A DNA stretch of 64,000 nt from Levilactobacillus suantsaiihabitans (GCF_004745505.1 NZ_RKLX01000005.1:1-64000), one strand, 5' to 3'. Positions 8,777 to 19,557 are shown, numbered from the stretch's first letter. Notes: generated by a model not told the origin, from the letters alone. Numbers and translations are program-made.

Positions 8777-9727
8777 TTAGTCTTCCTTCCGAAGTGACAA
8801 ACCTAAGTCAGCTAACTTAGCCTTAACTTCTTCAAGGGACTTGCGACCCAAGTTACGAACCTTCATCATGTCTGCTTCGGTCTTGTTGTTCAATTCTTGA
8901 ACCGTGTTGATACCAGCGCGCTTCAAGCAGTTGTAAGAACGAACGGACAAGTCGAGCTCTTCGATGGTCATCTCAAGCATCTTTTCCTTGTGCGTTTCTT
9001 CCTTTTCAACCATGATTTCCGCATTCTTAGCTTCGTCGGTCAGGTCGACAAACATAGCCAGATGTTCGGTCAAGATCTTTGCAGCCAATGCAATGGCTTC
9101 GCTTGGATTAATTGAACCGTTTGTCCAAACATCCAGGGTCAATTTATCGTAGTCAGCCCGTTGGCCAACCCGTGCATTCTCTACTTGGTAGTTAACCCGT
9201 TCGATTGGGGTGTAAATGGAATCCACAGCTAAAACACCAATTGGCATTTCTGCATTGCGAGCTTTGTTCTCGTCAGCAGAAACGTAGCCACGGCCCTTAT
9301 CTGCAGTCATTCGCATGTGGAACGTTGCCCCATCAGCAACTGTAGCAATGTACAGATCTGGGTTCAAAACGTCAACGTCGGCGCCTGCCACAATATCACC
9401 AGCGGTGATCTGAGCGGGTCCCTTAACGTTGATCTCCATCGTTTCTTCCTGATCGTCAGCACCGTTCAACTTCAGCGCAATCTTCTTAACGTTTAAGATG
9501 ATTTGCGTGACGTCTTCTACGACACCTTCGACAGTCGAAAACTCATGCAGAACCCCGTCGATTTGAATGCTGGTAACAGCTGCACCAGGTAATGATGAAA
9601 GTAAGATCCGCCGTAAGGAGTTGCCGAGCGTTGTCCCGTAACCACGTTCCAACGGTTCAACCACAAACTTACCGTAGTTGTTACTCTCATCAATTTTATG
9701 AATGTTAGGCTTTTCAAATTCAATCAT
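8777..9727 (-). CDS. rpoA: DNA-directed RNA polymerase alpha subunit
   Basis: The 316-aa protein shows the N-terminal assembly domain ([25 protein letters not shown], written in the family form) and the C-terminal domain with the promoter UP-element-binding helix-hairpin region ([13 protein letters not shown]...[16 protein letters not shown]). It dimerises to scaffold beta and beta-prime, whose genes lie at 29.5-36.9 kb in this window. It sits 87 nt behind rpsK, the widest gap in the alpha part, without an obvious promoter. Confidence 0.98.
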   Translation of the reverse strand: MIEFEKPNIHKIDESNNYGKFVVEPLERGYGTTLGNSLRRILLSSLPGAAVTSIQIDGVLHEFSTVEGVVEDVTQIILNVKKIALKLNGADDQEETMEINVKGPAQITAGDIVAGADVDVLNPDLYIATVADGATFHMRMTADKGRGYVSADENKARNAEMPIGVLAVDSIYTPIERVNYQVENARVGQRADYDKLTLDVWTNGSINPSEAIALAAKILTEHLAMFVDLTDEAKNAEIMVEKEETHKEKMLEMTIEELDLSVRSYNCLKRAGINTVQELNNKTEADMMKVRNLGRKSLEEVKAKLADLGLSLRKED

Positions 9728-9814
9728 TCTTATCGTTTACCCCTTTCAAACCGCGTTGAGCTCCTATAAGTCAATCCCATCATGAAGGTTGCCCTCATTA
9801 ATGAAACGCTCACG

Positions 9815-10204
9815 TTAGACCCGACGGCGCTTTGGAGGACGAGTACCATTATGAGGAACTGGGGTAACATCGCGGATAGCCGTGACTTCGATCCCAGCAG
9901 CTTGGATTGCCCGAATAGCAGCTTCACGTCCTGAACCAGGACCCTTAACAGCAACTTCAACGGACTTAACACCGTGTTCTTGTGATGCCTTGGCAGCGGC
10001 TTCAGCGGCCATTTGTGCAGCAAATGGCGTTGACTTCCGACTACCCTTGAAACCTAAAGCACCGGCTGATGACCAAGCAATAGCGTTCCCTTGAACGTCA
10101 GTGATCATAACCAAAGTGTTGTTAAACGTAGCATGGATGTGTGCAACACCGGATTCAATGTTCTTTTTGACCCGACGTTTGCGACTAGTTTTTCTAGTAG
10201 CCAT
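9815..10204 (-). CDS. rpsK: 30S ribosomal protein S11 (uS11)
   Basis: A 129-aa protein with the conserved [18 protein letters not shown] and [13 protein letters not shown] segments and the basic end PPKRRRV. It lines the platform near the E-site mRNA path and borders S13 in gene order (17-nt gap). Ordinary length and sequence. Confidence 0.98.
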   Translation of the reverse strand: MATRKTSRKRRVKKNIESGVAHIHATFNNTLVMITDVQGNAIAWSSAGALGFKGSRKSTPFAAQMAAEAAAKASQEHGVKSVEVAVKGPGSGREAAIRAIQAAGIEVTAIRDVTPVPHNGTRPPKRRRV

Positions 10205-10221
10205 AAAGTGATAAACCTCCC

Positions 10222-10587
10222 TTACTTCTTCTTCCCGGCGATCGAAACGGCTTTACCCTTCCGAGTGCGGGCGTTGTTTTTGGTGTGTTGGCCGCGAACA
10301 GGCAGTCCACGACGGTGACGCATACCGCGGTATGAGCCGATTTCTTGCAAGTTCTTGATGTTCAGGCTAACTTCACGACGTAAGTCACCTTCGACCTTGT
10401 ACTTGTCAACTTCGACACGAACCTTGTCTTCTTGTTCAGGGGTTAAATCACGAACCCGAACGTCTTCTGAGACACCAGCATCCGCAACAATCTTGTGTGC
10501 AGTGTTGATCCCAATTCCAAAAATGTAAGTCAAACCGTAAGCGATTCGCTTATCACGTGGTAAATCCACTCCAGCAATACGTGGCAT
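10222..10587 (-). CDS. rpsM: 30S ribosomal protein S13 (uS13)
   Basis: 121 aa, starting [15 protein letters not shown]. The helix-hairpin-helix [10 protein letters not shown] and the basic tail [19 protein letters not shown], which reaches toward the P-site tRNA, are present. It makes the B1 inter-subunit bridges at the head of the 30S. Located 25 nt after rpmJ. Confidence 0.98.
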   Translation of the reverse strand: MPRIAGVDLPRDKRIAYGLTYIFGIGINTAHKIVADAGVSEDVRVRDLTPEQEDKVRVEVDKYKVEGDLRREVSLNIKNLQEIGSYRGMRHRRGLPVRGQHTKNNARTRKGKAVSIAGKKK

Positions 10588-10612
10588 TTAAGTGCACCTC
10601 CTATAAATTGAA

Positions 10613-10732
10613 TTACTTACCCTGGCGTTGTTTGTGCTTAGGGTTGGCTGAGCAAATAACCATTACTCGACCCTTACGCTTGATAACCTTGCAGTGTTCG
10701 CACATTGGCTTAACTGATGGTCTTACTTTCAT
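10613..10732 (-). CDS. rpmJ: 50S ribosomal protein L36, zinc-binding type
   Basis: A 39-aa reading frame: [20 protein letters not shown] and then [19 protein letters not shown]. Residues C11, C14, C27 and H33 form the C3H zinc site of the C+ type of L36. It lies between infA and rpsM as in other Firmicutes, with GGAGGGATATTC before the ATG. Confidence 0.97.
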   Translation of the reverse strand: MKVRPSVKPMCEHCKVIKRKGRVMVICSANPKHKQRQGK

Positions 10733-10761
10733 GAATATCCCTCCTACATCTGTCCAGGCGG

Positions 10762-10980
10762 CTACTTAAACCGATAAGTAATCCGGCCTTTAGACAAGTC
10801 ATACGGTGACATTTCAACAGTTACTCGGTCACCAGGCAGAATCCGAATGTAGTGCATCCGAATCTTACCGGAAACGTGAGCGAGAATCTCATGACCGTTT
10901 TCTAATTCGACCCGAAACATTGCGTTAGGTAATGTTTCGGTAACTTTACCTTCGACTTCGATGACATCGCTTTTCGCCAC
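10762..10980 (-). CDS. infA: Translation initiation factor IF-1
   Basis: 72 aa, a single OB-fold of usual length ([26 protein letters not shown]...[21 protein letters not shown]). It occupies the A site during initiation together with IF-2 and IF-3. It heads the infA-rpmJ-rpsM-rpsK-rpoA-rplQ part and is separated from adk by 165 nt containing two hairpins. Confidence 0.98.
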   Translation of the reverse strand: MAKSDVIEVEGKVTETLPNAMFRVELENGHEILAHVSGKIRMHYIRILPGDRVTVEMSPYDLSKGRITYRFK

Positions 10981-11145
10981 GAAAGTACCTCCCTTTTAAT
11001 TGCGTGTAAAATACACGTAAAAGCGGTAGGGACAAGGAACTTGCCCCCGCCTAGCACCTGTGAATTGCGACAGCGCGCCATTTACAGGCTAAACCTGAAT
11101 AAGCTTACCATAATTCTTGCGAAGACGCAAGAACTTAGCGACCTG
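10981..11145 (-). promoter_or_regulatory. adk-infA spacer with two hairpins
   Basis: Two stem-loops stand in the spacer: TTCTTGCG-TCTT-CGCAAGAA, a perfect 8-bp stem at 11111-11130, and GGGGCAAG-TTC-CTTGTCCC (8 bp with one G-U pair) near 11025-11043. Neither is followed by a T run, so they look like processing, stability or leader structures ahead of infA and not terminators. Confidence 0.55.
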
Positions 11146-11805
11146 TTACAGGTTCTTCAGGATTTTTTCGATGTCGACGTAGACATCATCGATATCACGG
11201 TCACCATCAACAGTGAATAACAAGCCCTTCTTGGTGTAGTAATCAACCAGCGGCGTGTTCATTTTCAGATTGACCGCTAACCGGTTCTTCACCGTTTCTG
11301 GCTTGTCGTCTTCACGTTGATAGAAGTCATGCCCACCACAGACATCACACGTGCCGGCAACTTTAGGTTGCTTGTAGAGCTTGTGGTAAGTGGCCCCACA
11401 AGTCCGGCAGATGTAACGACCAGAAAGGCGTTCAACCAAGACATCTGGTTCGACGTGAATGTTGATCACGGCGTTGATGGTCCGGTCCAGTTCGGGGCCA
11501 AAGGTATCTAACGCTTCGGCTTGAGCTAAGGAACGGGGGAACCCATCCAACATGAACCCGTCTTTGGTATCATCTTGAGCTAACCGGTCGCGAACGATAC
11601 CGTTAGTGACTTCATCCGGTACCAATTCACCTTTGTCGATAAACTTCTTCGCAGCCAAACCCATTTCAGTTTCGTTCTTCATCGCTTCACGGAAGATGTC
11701 TCCCGTAGAAATGTGCGGTAAGTGGAACTCCTTGATAATCTTTTCAGCTTGCGTCCCTTTACCGGCGCCTGGTAAACCCATGAGAATCAAATTCATTGCT
11801 GTCAT
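11146..11805 (-). CDS. adk: Adenylate kinase
   Basis: 219 aa ([21 protein letters not shown]...). The P-loop, the AMP-binding region (STGDIFREA) and the lid are intact. The lid carries the four-cysteine zinc site of Gram-positive long-form enzymes: CRTC (about 130) and CDVC. It catalyses ATP + AMP to 2 ADP. I keep the first ATG because GGAG lies 7 nt ahead of it; the second ATG, three codons on, would be too far. Confidence 0.98.
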   Translation of the reverse strand: MTAMNLILMGLPGAGKGTQAEKIIKEFHLPHISTGDIFREAMKNETEMGLAAKKFIDKGELVPDEVTNGIVRDRLAQDDTKDGFMLDGFPRSLAQAEALDTFGPELDRTINAVINIHVEPDVLVERLSGRYICRTCGATYHKLYKQPKVAGTCDVCGGHDFYQREDDKPETVKNRLAVNLKMNTPLVDYYTKKGLLFTVDGDRDIDDVYVDIEKILKNL

Positions 11806-11885
11806 GTTCGTTCTCCTTATTCGAAAATTTGCCCGAAAAACACAAGCAGGTGTGCTAATAGATCAACACACCCGCTGGAAACTCA

Positions 11886-13196
11886 TTAAGCTGGTTCTGG
11901 ATCTTGGATAAAGCCAACGTATTCGCGCTTCATCATCAATCCGTCAACTTGCCGCATGGTTTCAATGGCCACACCAACGACGATTAAGAGGCTGGTACCA
12001 CCTAAACCAATTGACTCATCTAAGTCCCAAAGGTTTTGGGCTAATAACGGAATTAAGGAAATGAATCCAAGGAAGAGTGACCCAACAGTGCTGAGCCGCA
12101 TCAATAAGTTGGAAACATAAGTTTGTGTTTCGTGACCCGGCCAAACACCAGGAATGTAGCTCCCCTGCTTTTGCAGGTTCTCAGCTAACTTTTCTGGGTT
12201 GACTTGCACGAACGCATAGAAGAACGTGAACACAATGATCAGAACAGTGTACAAAATGGCCCCATCGACCGTTTGCATGTTGAAGACATCCGTTAACGTC
12301 TGGTACCAGGCATCTTGGGAGTGCGTGTTTTGGAACGCCATCAAAATAGTTTGTGGCGTCGCAATGAACGAACTAGCGAAGATAACTGGAATAACCCCAG
12401 CAACGTTAACCTTTAATGGAAGGTAGCTGCTATCTGGCGAACCAGATACCCGCCGCGTGTACTGCATAGGTACCCGCCGTTCCGCTTGCTGAACCCAGGT
12501 GGTAAAGGTCACGATGATCAATACCAACACGATTAAAGCAAGCACGAAAACGACACTCTTCCACATGGTGCCCGCCGTAGCGTCAACGAAGTAAGTTTGG
12601 TACAACTTGTAAACAGAAGTTGGCGTCCGGGCAATGATCCCCGCAAAGATAATCATTGAAATCCCGTTACCCAACCCACGATCGGTGATCATATCACCCA
12701 TCCAAGTCGTTAACATGGTCCCACCAGTCAGGATCAACCCGATTGACAGGTACGTGGTAACACTTGGATTTTCGACCAATTTCAGCGAACTTAAGGCACT
12801 GAAACCGGCCGTGATCCCGATAGACTGAACGAATGCCAAAGCAATCGCTAAGTACCGTGTGGCCTGGTTCAACTTCCGCCGACCAGTATCCCCTTGCTTG
12901 CTCCATTCAACGAAGCGTGGAACGATGTCCATTTGTAGCAATTGAATAACGATTTGTGCAGTGATGTAAGGTGAAACCCCCATCGCAAAGATGGAATAGT
13001 TGGTCAACCCACCACCACTGAAGGTATCTAAAATACTAACCAATCCAGAAGACGCAACGCTTTGAAGTGCCTTTGCGTTAATGCCGGGGACGGTAATATA
13101 AGTACCCAACCGAAAGACAATCAAAACCAATAGAGTAAAGAGAATTTTTTTACGAATGTCTTTAATCTTAAAGGCGTTTTTCAAGCTTGATAGCAT
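11886..13196 (-). CDS. secY: Preprotein translocase channel SecY
   Basis: A 436-aa polytopic membrane protein with about ten membrane spans, and the plug and first-loop pattern TVPGINAKAL. It forms the SecYEG pore used by the secreted and membrane proteins seen elsewhere in the window. The start overlaps the rplO stop as TAATG at 13196. Ordinary length. Confidence 0.98.
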   Translation of the reverse strand: MLSSLKNAFKIKDIRKKILFTLLVLIVFRLGTYITVPGINAKALQSVASSGLVSILDTFSGGGLTNYSIFAMGVSPYITAQIVIQLLQMDIVPRFVEWSKQGDTGRRKLNQATRYLAIALAFVQSIGITAGFSALSSLKLVENPSVTTYLSIGLILTGGTMLTTWMGDMITDRGLGNGISMIIFAGIIARTPTSVYKLYQTYFVDATAGTMWKSVVFVLALIVLVLIIVTFTTWVQQAERRVPMQYTRRVSGSPDSSYLPLKVNVAGVIPVIFASSFIATPQTILMAFQNTHSQDAWYQTLTDVFNMQTVDGAILYTVLIIVFTFFYAFVQVNPEKLAENLQKQGSYIPGVWPGHETQTYVSNLLMRLSTVGSLFLGFISLIPLLAQNLWDLDESIGLGGTSLLIVVGVAIETMRQVDGLMMKREYVGFIQDPEPA

Positions 13197-13630
13197 TAAA
13201 TCACCTCAGTTTTACCACCAGCAGCCTCGATAGCTTGGGCGGCTGACTTGGAGAACTTAGCGGCTTTCACCGTCAACTTCTTCGTTAACTCACCGTTACC
13301 CAAGATCTTAACACCGGCCTTTTCGTTCTTGACGATACCGGCTTCAACCAGGGCAGCTGGAGTTACTTCAGCACCATCATCAAAGACGTTCAAAGCAGCT
13401 AAGTTTACGACAGCAAATTCCTTACGGTTAATGTTGGTAAACCCACGCTTTGGAATACGACGGTACAATGGCATTTGGCCACCTTCAAAACCCAAACGAG
13501 TCTTGCTACGAGCCTTTTGACCTTTTTGGCCACGGCCAGCGGTCTTACCATTACCAGATGAATCACCACGGCCAACCCGGTTACGAACCTTCCGTGAGCC
13601 TTCAGCAGGTTTTAATTCATTCAACTTCAT
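13196..13630 (-). CDS. rplO: 50S ribosomal protein L15 (uL15)
   Basis: 144 aa from ATG at 13630 ([26 protein letters not shown]...). An in-frame GTG four codons earlier overlaps the AAGGAGG ribosome site and is not used. The Gly/Lys/Arg-rich N-terminal extension ([14 protein letters not shown]) that threads into 23S rRNA and the central [18 protein letters not shown] block are conserved. Confidence 0.97.
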   Translation of the reverse strand: MKLNELKPAEGSRKVRNRVGRGDSSGNGKTAGRGQKGQKARSKTRLGFEGGQMPLYRRIPKRGFTNINRKEFAVVNLAALNVFDDGAEVTPAALVEAGIVKNEKAGVKILGNGELTKKLTVKAAKFSKSAAQAIEAAGGKTEVI

Positions 13631-13665
13631 GCTATTGCGCACCTCCTTATTTAATGATATGAGAA

Positions 13666-13848
13666 TTACTTAACTTCTTCAACCTTAATCAAATGTGCGA
13701 TTTGGAAAAGCGCACCACGAGTAGCGTCGTTATCTGGTTGGATAACGGTGCTGTTTACTCGGTGTAAGCCCATAGCTTCCACAATCTTCCGCTGTTTAGG
13801 GAGGCGGTGAGCAACACTATGAATTAAAGTAACTTTTAATTGAGCCAT
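13666..13848 (-). CDS. rpmD: 50S ribosomal protein L30 (uL30)
   Basis: 60 aa: [20 protein letters not shown], then the [14 protein letters not shown] core and LIKVEEVK end. It is the usual small L30 between rpsE and rplO, here with 14- and 35-nt gaps. Confidence 0.97.
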   Translation of the reverse strand: MAQLKVTLIHSVAHRLPKQRKIVEAMGLHRVNSTVIQPDNDATRGALFQIAHLIKVEEVK

Positions 13849-13862
13849 TTTAATACCCCTCC

Positions 13863-14366
13863 TTATTCAGCTAAGTGTTGAAGAGAGACACCACGGAGAG
13901 CGGCAACTTCTTCAGCACGCTTCAACTGAGCCAAGCCAGCAAAAGTGGCCCGAACAGCGTTGACTGGCGTGTTAGAACCTAAACGCTTGGAAGTAACGTC
14001 AGCAACACCAGCTAATTCCATGACGGAACGAACTGAGCCACCGGCAGTAACCCCAGAACCTTCAGCAGCAGGCTTGAGCATGATCTTGCCCCCACCAAAT
14101 GAACCGAGAACTTCGTGAGGAATGGTCGTTCCCACGATAGGTACTTCGATCAGGTTCTTACGAGCGGCTTCAACGGCCTTACGGATAGCTTCTGGAACTT
14201 CTTGAGCTTTACCAGTACCAAAGCCAACGTGACCGTTCTTATCGCCGACGATGACAAGCGCAGCAAACCGCAGACGACGGCCACCTTTAACAACCTTAGT
14301 GATACGGTTGATAGCAACAACGTTGTCTTCAAGTTCTAACTTGTCAGGATCAATAAATTTTGCCAT
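13863..14366 (-). CDS. rpsE: 30S ribosomal protein S5 (uS5)
   Basis: 167 aa. The double-stranded-RNA-binding-like N domain ([24 protein letters not shown]) and the C domain with [26 protein letters not shown] are intact. S5 lies at the mRNA entry tunnel and affects decoding accuracy; the spectinomycin-sensitive loop KVVKGGRR has the wild-type form. Confidence 0.98.
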   Translation of the reverse strand: MAKFIDPDKLELEDNVVAINRITKVVKGGRRLRFAALVIVGDKNGHVGFGTGKAQEVPEAIRKAVEAARKNLIEVPIVGTTIPHEVLGSFGGGKIMLKPAAEGSGVTAGGSVRSVMELAGVADVTSKRLGSNTPVNAVRATFAGLAQLKRAEEVAALRGVSLQHLAE

Positions 14367-14388
14367 GTGTGGTTATTCCTCCTTACTG

Positions 14389-14745
14389 TTAAAATTTCAG
14401 CCCGTTTTCGCGAGCAGCTTCTGCCAATGCTTGAACACGGCCGTGGTATAAGTAACCGCCACGATCAAACACAACATCACTAATCTTCTTTTCGACAGCG
14501 CGCTTAGCAACTAATTCACCAACAGCCTTAGCTTGGTCGGTCTTGTTGTCACCTTTGACATCGCTATCTAACGTTGAGGCACTAACAAGCGTGACACCCG
14601 CTACGTCATCAATGACTTGAGCGTAGATGTTTTTGTTAGAGCGGAAAACGTTTAAGCGTGGGCGTTCTGCAGTCCCAGAAATTTTGTTCCGGACACGCAT
14701 ATGACGCTTTTGACGTGTCTTGTTCTTATCTGGTTTTGAAATCAA
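14389..14745 (-). CDS. rplR: 50S ribosomal protein L18 (uL18)
   Basis: 118 aa from a TTG start at 14745 ([21 protein letters not shown]...), 8 nt behind AGAGG. A GTG three codons earlier lies inside the ribosome site and would give a non-homologous MTIL start. L18 binds 5S rRNA, helped by its basic N terminus; the C end [17 protein letters not shown] is canonical. Confidence 0.96.
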   Translation of the reverse strand: MISKPDKNKTRQKRHMRVRNKISGTAERPRLNVFRSNKNIYAQVIDDVAGVTLVSASTLDSDVKGDNKTDQAKAVGELVAKRAVEKKISDVVFDRGGYLYHGRVQALAEAARENGLKF

Positions 14746-14791
14746 AATAGTCACCTCTTTGTAGAATTATCAGCTTTAAGCTGCTTTAATG

Positions 14792-15328
14792 TTACTTACC
14801 AGTTTTACCTTCACGGATACGAACGAATTCGTTTTCGTAACGGATACCCTTACCTTTGTAAGGTTCTGGTGAACGAACGGCACGAACTTCAGCAGCGAAG
14901 TCACCGACTTCTTGCTTACTGATACCGGAAATGTTGATAGTGGTGTTGTCTGGAACCTTAACATCTAAGGTTTCAGGAATAGCCATTTCAACTGGGTTGG
15001 AGTAACCAACGCTCAATACCAAGGTCTTGCCCTTAGCTTGAACACGGTAACCAACACCGACCAGCTTCAAGGTCTTAGCAAAGCCATTAACAACACCTTC
15101 AACCATGTTGTTTAAGTTAGCTCGCTGAGTCCCGTGAAGGGCCCGCGTCTTGTTGTTATCATCTGGACGATCGAAGTCAACCGCACCATCACTAATCTTC
15201 ATAGAAATGATGTTTGAGAAAGTCCGGGTTAAAGAACCCTTAGGACCCTTGACGGTCACTTGATCACCATCGCGTTTAACTTCAACGCCGGCTGGGACGT
15301 TGACAGTTTTATAACCAATACGACTCAC
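14792..15328 (-). CDS. rplF: 50S ribosomal protein L6 (uL6)
   Basis: 178 aa with two repeated alpha/beta domains. The conserved C-terminal part reads [20 protein letters not shown] and [18 protein letters not shown]6 sits near the factor-binding site beside the sarcin-ricin loop. It lies between rpsH and rplR in the spc operon order. Confidence 0.98.
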   Translation of the reverse strand: MSRIGYKTVNVPAGVEVKRDGDQVTVKGPKGSLTRTFSNIISMKISDGAVDFDRPDDNNKTRALHGTQRANLNNMVEGVVNGFAKTLKLVGVGYRVQAKGKTLVLSVGYSNPVEMAIPETLDVKVPDNTTINISGISKQEVGDFAAEVRAVRSPEPYKGKGIRYENEFVRIREGKTGK

Positions 15329-15358
15329 TGTAAGGCACCTCCTATCTTCTTAAAAGTT

Positions 15359-15757
15359 TTACCAAACGTAGGCGAGAACTTCGCCACCGATTTTCTTGGC
15401 GCGCGCTTCTTTATCAGTAATTACACCTTCAGAGGTGGAGATAATAGCGATACCCAAACCGTTTAATACCTTTGGTACAGCGTCGGCCTTAACGTATGAA
15501 CGTAAGCCGGGCTTTGAAATACGCTTTAAACCACTGATGACACGTTGGTTATCCTTACCGTACTTCAGGAATACGCGGATGATGCCTTGCTTGTCATCAT
15601 CGATGTATTCGACGTTACGGATGAACCCTTCGCGCTTCAGGATTTCAGCGATGTCACGTTTAATTGTTGATGCAGGTACTTCGAGTGATTCGTGACGCAC
15701 CATGTTGGCGTTACGGATCCGCGTCAAGAAGTCTGCAATAGGATCAGTCATGGACAT
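15359..15757 (-). CDS. rpsH: 30S ribosomal protein S8 (uS8)
   Basis: 132 aa ([18 protein letters not shown]...). The rRNA-binding C-terminal pattern [13 protein letters not shown] is present. S8 binds 16S helix 21 and, in studied bacteria, represses its own operon through a target near rplE/rplX; I did not identify such a target here. The first of two ATGs has the better ribosome-site spacing. Confidence 0.98.
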   Translation of the reverse strand: MSMTDPIADFLTRIRNANMVRHESLEVPASTIKRDIAEILKREGFIRNVEYIDDDKQGIIRVFLKYGKDNQRVISGLKRISKPGLRSYVKADAVPKVLNGLGIAIISTSEGVITDKEARAKKIGGEVLAYVW

Positions 15758-15790
15758 TAACGTTTACCCTCCCTTTGTTTAAAATTCGTT

Positions 15791-15976
15791 TTACCAGCTA
15801 GCCTTCTTCATGCCAGGAATTTGACCCTTGTGGGCTAATTCGCGCATGCAGATACGGCAAAGATGGAACTTTTGATAAACAGAGTGTGGACGTCCACAAC
15901 GTTCGCAACGAGTATAATTCTGAGTAGAGAACTTCGCAGGACGCTTGTTCTTAGCAATTTGAGATTTCTTAGCCAA
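15791..15976 (-). CDS. rpsN: 30S ribosomal protein S14, zinc-binding type (uS14)
   Basis: 61 aa, the short type-Z S14. The CERC and CRIC pairs (C24, C27, C40, C43) form a zinc finger, and the end [12 protein letters not shown] is typical. It replaces the longer zinc-free S14 found in other bacteria. Some lactobacilli carry a second, zinc-independent copy elsewhere. Confidence 0.97.
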   Translation of the reverse strand: MAKKSQIAKNKRPAKFSTQNYTRCERCGRPHSVYQKFHLCRICMRELAHKGQIPGMKKASW

Positions 15977-15996
15977 TTTGTGTGAACCTCCTTAAA

Positions 15997-16539
15997 TTAG
16001 TGTGCAAACGGCATACCGAATTGAGTCAGCAATTCGCGTGACTCTTCATCAGTGTTAGCCGTCGTAACGATAACGATGTCCAAACCACGAACACGGTTAA
16101 CGTTATCAAAGTTAATTTCTGGGAAAATCAATTGTTCCTTAACACCCAGGGTGTAGTTACCGCGACCATCAAAGGCACGCTTGCTAACACCGCGGAAGTC
16201 ACGAACACGTGGCAATGACACGTTGATTAACTTGTCCAGGAATTCGTACATCCGGTCCCCACGCAGGGTAACCTTAGCACCGATTGACATGCCTTCACGA
16301 AGACGGAAGGTGGCGATTGACTTCTTGGCCTTAGTAACCAATGGCTTTTGACCAGAAATCAAACCCAATTCTTCAACGGCTTCGTCCAGGTTCTTAGCGT
16401 TGGAAACAGCATCACCAACACCCATGTTCAAAACGATCTTTTCGATCTTCGGCGTTTGCATAACAGAACTGTAGCTGAATTTTTCCACCAATGCTGGTGT
16501 AATTTCATTAACGTACTTTTCTTTTAAACGAGCTGACAT
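15997..16539 (-). CDS. rplE: 50S ribosomal protein L5 (uL5)
   Basis: 180 aa with [13 protein letters not shown], the [23 protein letters not shown] block and the [13 protein letters not shown] end. L5 binds 5S rRNA and contacts P-site tRNA. The next gene, rpsN, follows after 20 nt. Confidence 0.98.
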   Translation of the reverse strand: MSARLKEKYVNEITPALVEKFSYSSVMQTPKIEKIVLNMGVGDAVSNAKNLDEAVEELGLISGQKPLVTKAKKSIATFRLREGMSIGAKVTLRGDRMYEFLDKLINVSLPRVRDFRGVSKRAFDGRGNYTLGVKEQLIFPEINFDNVNRVRGLDIVIVTTANTDEESRELLTQFGMPFAH

Positions 16540-16564
16540 GAAATTATGTTCCTCCTTTCAAAGA

Positions 16565-16876
16565 TTATTTGTCGATGGTTTCGCCGGACTTCTTAGCGAA
16601 ACGGACTTTGTGACCATCTTCTACTCGAACGCCAAGCCGGGTTGGTTCGTTGTTCGAAGGATCGATGAGCATAACGTTGGATGCGTGAATTGGCGCTTCA
16701 ATATCGATAATGCCGCCTTGTGGGTTGGCTTGAGAAGCTTTTTGGTGCTTCTTAATCATATTGACACCTTTAACGATCACACGATTCTTGGCATTCATGA
16801 CTTTGGAAACAGTTCCTTCTTTTCCTTTGTCTTTGCCGGCGATCACGCGGACCTTGTCACCAGTTTTAATAAGCAT
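16565..16876 (-). CDS. rplX: 50S ribosomal protein L24 (uL24)
   Basis: 103 aa from ATG 16876 ([21 protein letters not shown]). A GTG four codons upstream lies in the AAGGAGGTG ribosome site and is not the start. The KOW motif [16 protein letters not shown] is intact. L24 starts 50S assembly near the exit tunnel. Confidence 0.97.
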   Translation of the reverse strand: MLIKTGDKVRVIAGKDKGKEGTVSKVMNAKNRVIVKGVNMIKKHQKASQANPQGGIIDIEAPIHASNVMLIDPSNNEPTRLGVRVEDGHKVRFAKKSGETIDK

Positions 16877-16910
16877 TCCTGTGGGCACCTCCTTGTTAAA
16901 CGTTTCTTGA

Positions 16911-17279
16911 TTACAGTACTTCGGGTGCTAATGAGATAATCTTCATAAAATCGTTGTCACGTAATTCACGGGCAACCGGTCCGAAGATCCGAGTCCCTTG
17001 TGGGCTCTTATCGTCTTTGATCAGCACTGCAGCATTTTCATCAAAGCTGATGTATGAACCATCGTTACGACGTACACGAGACTTGGTACGAACAACAACG
17101 GCCTTTACAACGTCACCTTTTTTGACAACGCCACCTGGTGTTGCTTGTTTGATAGTAGCGACAATGATATCACCAATTCCGGCGTAGCGACGCTTGGAGC
17201 CACCCAGAACTTTGATAGTCAGAATTTCACGGGCGCCAGAGTTGTCGGCAACCTTTAAGCGACTTTCTTGTTGGATCAC
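16911..17279 (-). CDS. rplN: 50S ribosomal protein L14 (uL14)
   Basis: 122 aa ([20 protein letters not shown]...). It forms the B8 inter-subunit bridge and is the target of the silencing factor RsfS. The [18 protein letters not shown] signature is complete. 50 nt separate it from rpsQ. Confidence 0.98.
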   Translation of the reverse strand: MIQQESRLKVADNSGAREILTIKVLGGSKRRYAGIGDIIVATIKQATPGGVVKKGDVVKAVVVRTKSRVRRNDGSYISFDENAAVLIKDDKSPQGTRIFGPVARELRDNDFMKIISLAPEVL

Positions 17280-17329
17280 AGCTAGTGTCCTCCCTTCAGT
17301 TCTAATTCAGAATACGATAAAAACGACAC

Positions 17330-17596
17330 CTAAATGATTACTGCTTTTTCAACAATGTCGACTAAGCGGAACCGCTTGGTAGCAGACAGAGGACGAGTTT
17401 CCATGATTTCAACAATGTCGCCAGTGTGGGCTTCGTTGTTTTCGTCATGTGCCTTGTACTTCTTGGAGTACTTGACACGCTTGCCATATCTTGCATCCGT
17501 CTTCGTCGTTTCTACAACGACAGTGATCGTCTTTTCCATTTTGTCGGAAACGACACGACCACGGTAAACCTTGCGGTTATTACGTGCATCACTCAT
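17330..17596 (-). CDS. rpsQ: 30S ribosomal protein S17 (uS17)
   Basis: 88 aa OB-fold protein with [19 protein letters not shown] and the [21 protein letters not shown] signature. It is a primary 16S rRNA binder. It lies 28 nt downstream of rpmC. Confidence 0.98.
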   Translation of the reverse strand: MSDARNNRKVYRGRVVSDKMEKTITVVVETTKTDARYGKRVKYSKKYKAHDENNEAHTGDIVEIMETRPLSATKRFRLVDIVEKAVII

Positions 17597-17624
17597 GTAT
17601 TAGTGACCTCCTTCTTATCGTATT

Positions 17625-17819
17625 CTACTTGTTCAGTTCTTGTTGGCGAAGAGCGGTTTTAATCCGCGCAATGTTCTTACGAACTTGCTTCAGCCGTGCA
17701 GTGTTTTCCAATTGACCAGTAGCTAATTGGAAACGCAGGTTGAATAATTCGTCCTTGTAGCTCTTTTCTTTATCGAGCATTTCAGCAGTGGTTAATTCGT
17801 TGATTTCTTTAGTTTTCAT
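17625..17819 (-). CDS. rpmC: 50S ribosomal protein L29 (uL29)
   Basis: 64 aa, two long helices ([20 protein letters not shown]...[20 protein letters not shown]). The ATG at 17819 is placed by AGGTGG 8 nt upstream and overlaps the rplP end by 11 nt. L29 forms part of the tunnel-exit docking site for SRP and trigger factor. Confidence 0.96.
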   Translation of the reverse strand: MKTKEINELTTAEMLDKEKSYKDELFNLRFQLATGQLENTARLKQVRKNIARIKTALRQQELNK

Positions 17820-18243
17820 TTGATTCGCCACCTACTTCCTCTCGGGATAAAACCTTCGTACGAACGGGAAGCTTCATGGCAGCCAAACGTAAGGCTTCGC
17901 GAGCGACTTCTTCAGAAACGCCACCCACTTCAAACAAAACCTTACCGCGCTTAACTGGGGCTACCCAGCCATCAGGCGTACCTTTACCATTACCCATCCG
18001 GACCCCAACACCTTTACTGGTGTAGGATTTGTGAGGGAAAATCTTAATCCAAACTTTCCCACCACGCTTCATGTAACGTGTGATTGCCACACGGGCTGCT
18101 TCGATTTGACGGTTGGAGATCCACTTGGAATCTAACGATTGTAAACCGTAGTCACCGAAAGCAACGCTCTTGCCACCCTTGGCTTCGCCACGTAGCTTAC
18201 CACGGTGGACACGACGGAACTTTACTCGCTTAGGTACCAGCAT
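17809..18243 (-). CDS. rplP: 50S ribosomal protein L16 (uL16)
   Basis: 144 aa ([24 protein letters not shown]...). The [20 protein letters not shown] and KGKVLFEV-like ([12 protein letters not shown]) segments are conserved. L16 positions A-site tRNA, and changes in it can give resistance to evernimicin-type drugs. The frame overlaps rpmC by 11 nt. Confidence 0.98.
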   Translation of the reverse strand: MLVPKRVKFRRVHRGKLRGEAKGGKSVAFGDYGLQSLDSKWISNRQIEAARVAITRYMKRGGKVWIKIFPHKSYTSKGVGVRMGNGKGTPDGWVAPVKRGKVLFEVGGVSEEVAREALRLAAMKLPVRTKVLSREEVGGESNEN

Positions 18244-18245
18244 GC

Positions 18246-18905
18246 TTATTTCCCTCCTTGTCCGTTAGTTTGTTTCTTTTCGGGAAGAATTTCACCACGG
18301 TAGATCCAGGTCTTAACACCCAGAGAACCATAAGTGGTGTGCGCTTCAACCCAAGCGTAATCGATGTCAGCACGTAACGTGTGCAGAGGAACCGTGCCTT
18401 CAGCATAGCTTTCAACACGAGACATGTCAGCACCGTTTAACCGACCAGCAACTTGCGTCTTAACACCCTTGGCGCCAGAACGCATCGTCCGTTGCATCGT
18501 CCCACGCATAGCGCGACGGAAAGCAACACGGCCTTCCAATTGACGAGCAATGTTTTCGCCGACTAACTTGGCATCCAAATCTGGCTTCTTGATTTCCACG
18601 ATGTTGATGTGGACACGCTTGCCAGTTAAGTCGTTCAATTCCTTACGGAGATTTTCGACTTCGGAACCACCCTTACCAATAACCATCCCTGGCTTGGCAG
18701 TGTGAATTGAGATGTTGACGCGGTTTGCAGCCCGTTCAATCTCAACAGTTGAAACAGAAGCATCTACAAGACGCTTTTCGATAAATTTACGGATTTGAAG
18801 GTCTTCCTTCAGGTAAGCAGCGAAATCCTTTTCAGCATACCACTTTGCTTCCCAATCGCGAATGATACCGACCCGTAATCCAGTTGGATTTACTTTTTGA
18901 CCCAC
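18246..18905 (-). CDS. rpsC: 30S ribosomal protein S3 (uS3)
   Basis: 219 aa. The KH domain has the loop [14 protein letters not shown], and the C domain has [19 protein letters not shown] and [15 protein letters not shown]3 forms part of the mRNA entry helicase. It is tightly packed, 3 nt after rplV and 2 nt before rplP. Confidence 0.98.
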   Translation of the reverse strand: MGQKVNPTGLRVGIIRDWEAKWYAEKDFAAYLKEDLQIRKFIEKRLVDASVSTVEIERAANRVNISIHTAKPGMVIGKGGSEVENLRKELNDLTGKRVHINIVEIKKPDLDAKLVGENIARQLEGRVAFRRAMRGTMQRTMRSGAKGVKTQVAGRLNGADMSRVESYAEGTVPLHTLRADIDYAWVEAHTTYGSLGVKTWIYRGEILPEKKQTNGQGGK

Positions 18906-18908
18906 GCG

Positions 18909-19265
18909 TTATCCCTCCTCTTTTTCAGATACAACAACCGTAATGTGACTCGTACGTTTGTTGATTGGTGAAGCAGAGCCTTTGGCACGAGGACGGAACC
19001 GCTTGAGGGTTGGTCCTTCGTTCACATAGGCTTCGCTAACAACTAGATCTTGACGATCTAAGTCAAAATTGTTTTCTGCGTTAGCAATTGCAGAGTTTAA
19101 AACCTTTGCCACAACCGGTGATGCGCCACGCGGTGTGAACTTTAAGATTGCGATTGCTTCAGCGACGCTCTTGCCGCGGATAAGATCGATGACAAGGCGG
19201 ACTTTGCGAGCAGCAATCCGAACCGTCTTAGCAGTCGCTTGCGCTGATGTAACTTGTTCAGCCAT
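18909..19265 (-). CDS. rplV: 50S ribosomal protein L22 (uL22)
   Basis: 118 aa. The tunnel-lining hairpin is represented by [27 protein letters not shown]. Mutations or insertions in this loop give macrolide resistance in other bacteria; the sequence here shows the standard form. Located 16 nt after rpsS. Confidence 0.98.
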   Translation of the reverse strand: MAEQVTSAQATAKTVRIAARKVRLVIDLIRGKSVAEAIAILKFTPRGASPVVAKVLNSAIANAENNFDLDRQDLVVSEAYVNEGPTLKRFRPRAKGSASPINKRTSHITVVVSEKEEG

Positions 19266-19281
19266 TAGTTAATCCTCCTTA

Positions 19282-19557
19282 TCAACGAGTTTTCTTGTCG
19301 TCGCCACCATGACCACGGAATGTCCGGGTTGGTACGAATTCGCCAAGCTTGTGGCCTACCATATCTTCTTGAACGTAAACTGGTACGTGCTTCCGTCCAT
19401 CATATACAGCGATAGTTAAACCTACAAAGCTAGGGAAAATAGTAGACCGGCGGGACCAGGTCTTGATGACAGCCTTTTTGTCTTGATCCTTTTGTGCATC
19501 AACCTTTTTCAGTAAATGCGCATCGGCGAAAGGTCCTTTTTTCAAACTACGACCCAT
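19282..19557 (-). CDS. rpsS: 30S ribosomal protein S19 (uS19)
   Basis: 91 aa ([19 protein letters not shown]...), with [13 protein letters not shown] and the [15 protein letters not shown] tail. It pairs with S13 in the 30S head. A 79-nt spacer to rplB, the longest within the S10 part after the leader, shows no obvious promoter. Confidence 0.98.
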   Translation of the reverse strand: MGRSLKKGPFADAHLLKKVDAQKDQDKKAVIKTWSRRSTIFPSFVGLTIAVYDGRKHVPVYVQEDMVGHKLGEFVPTRTFRGHGGDDKKTR

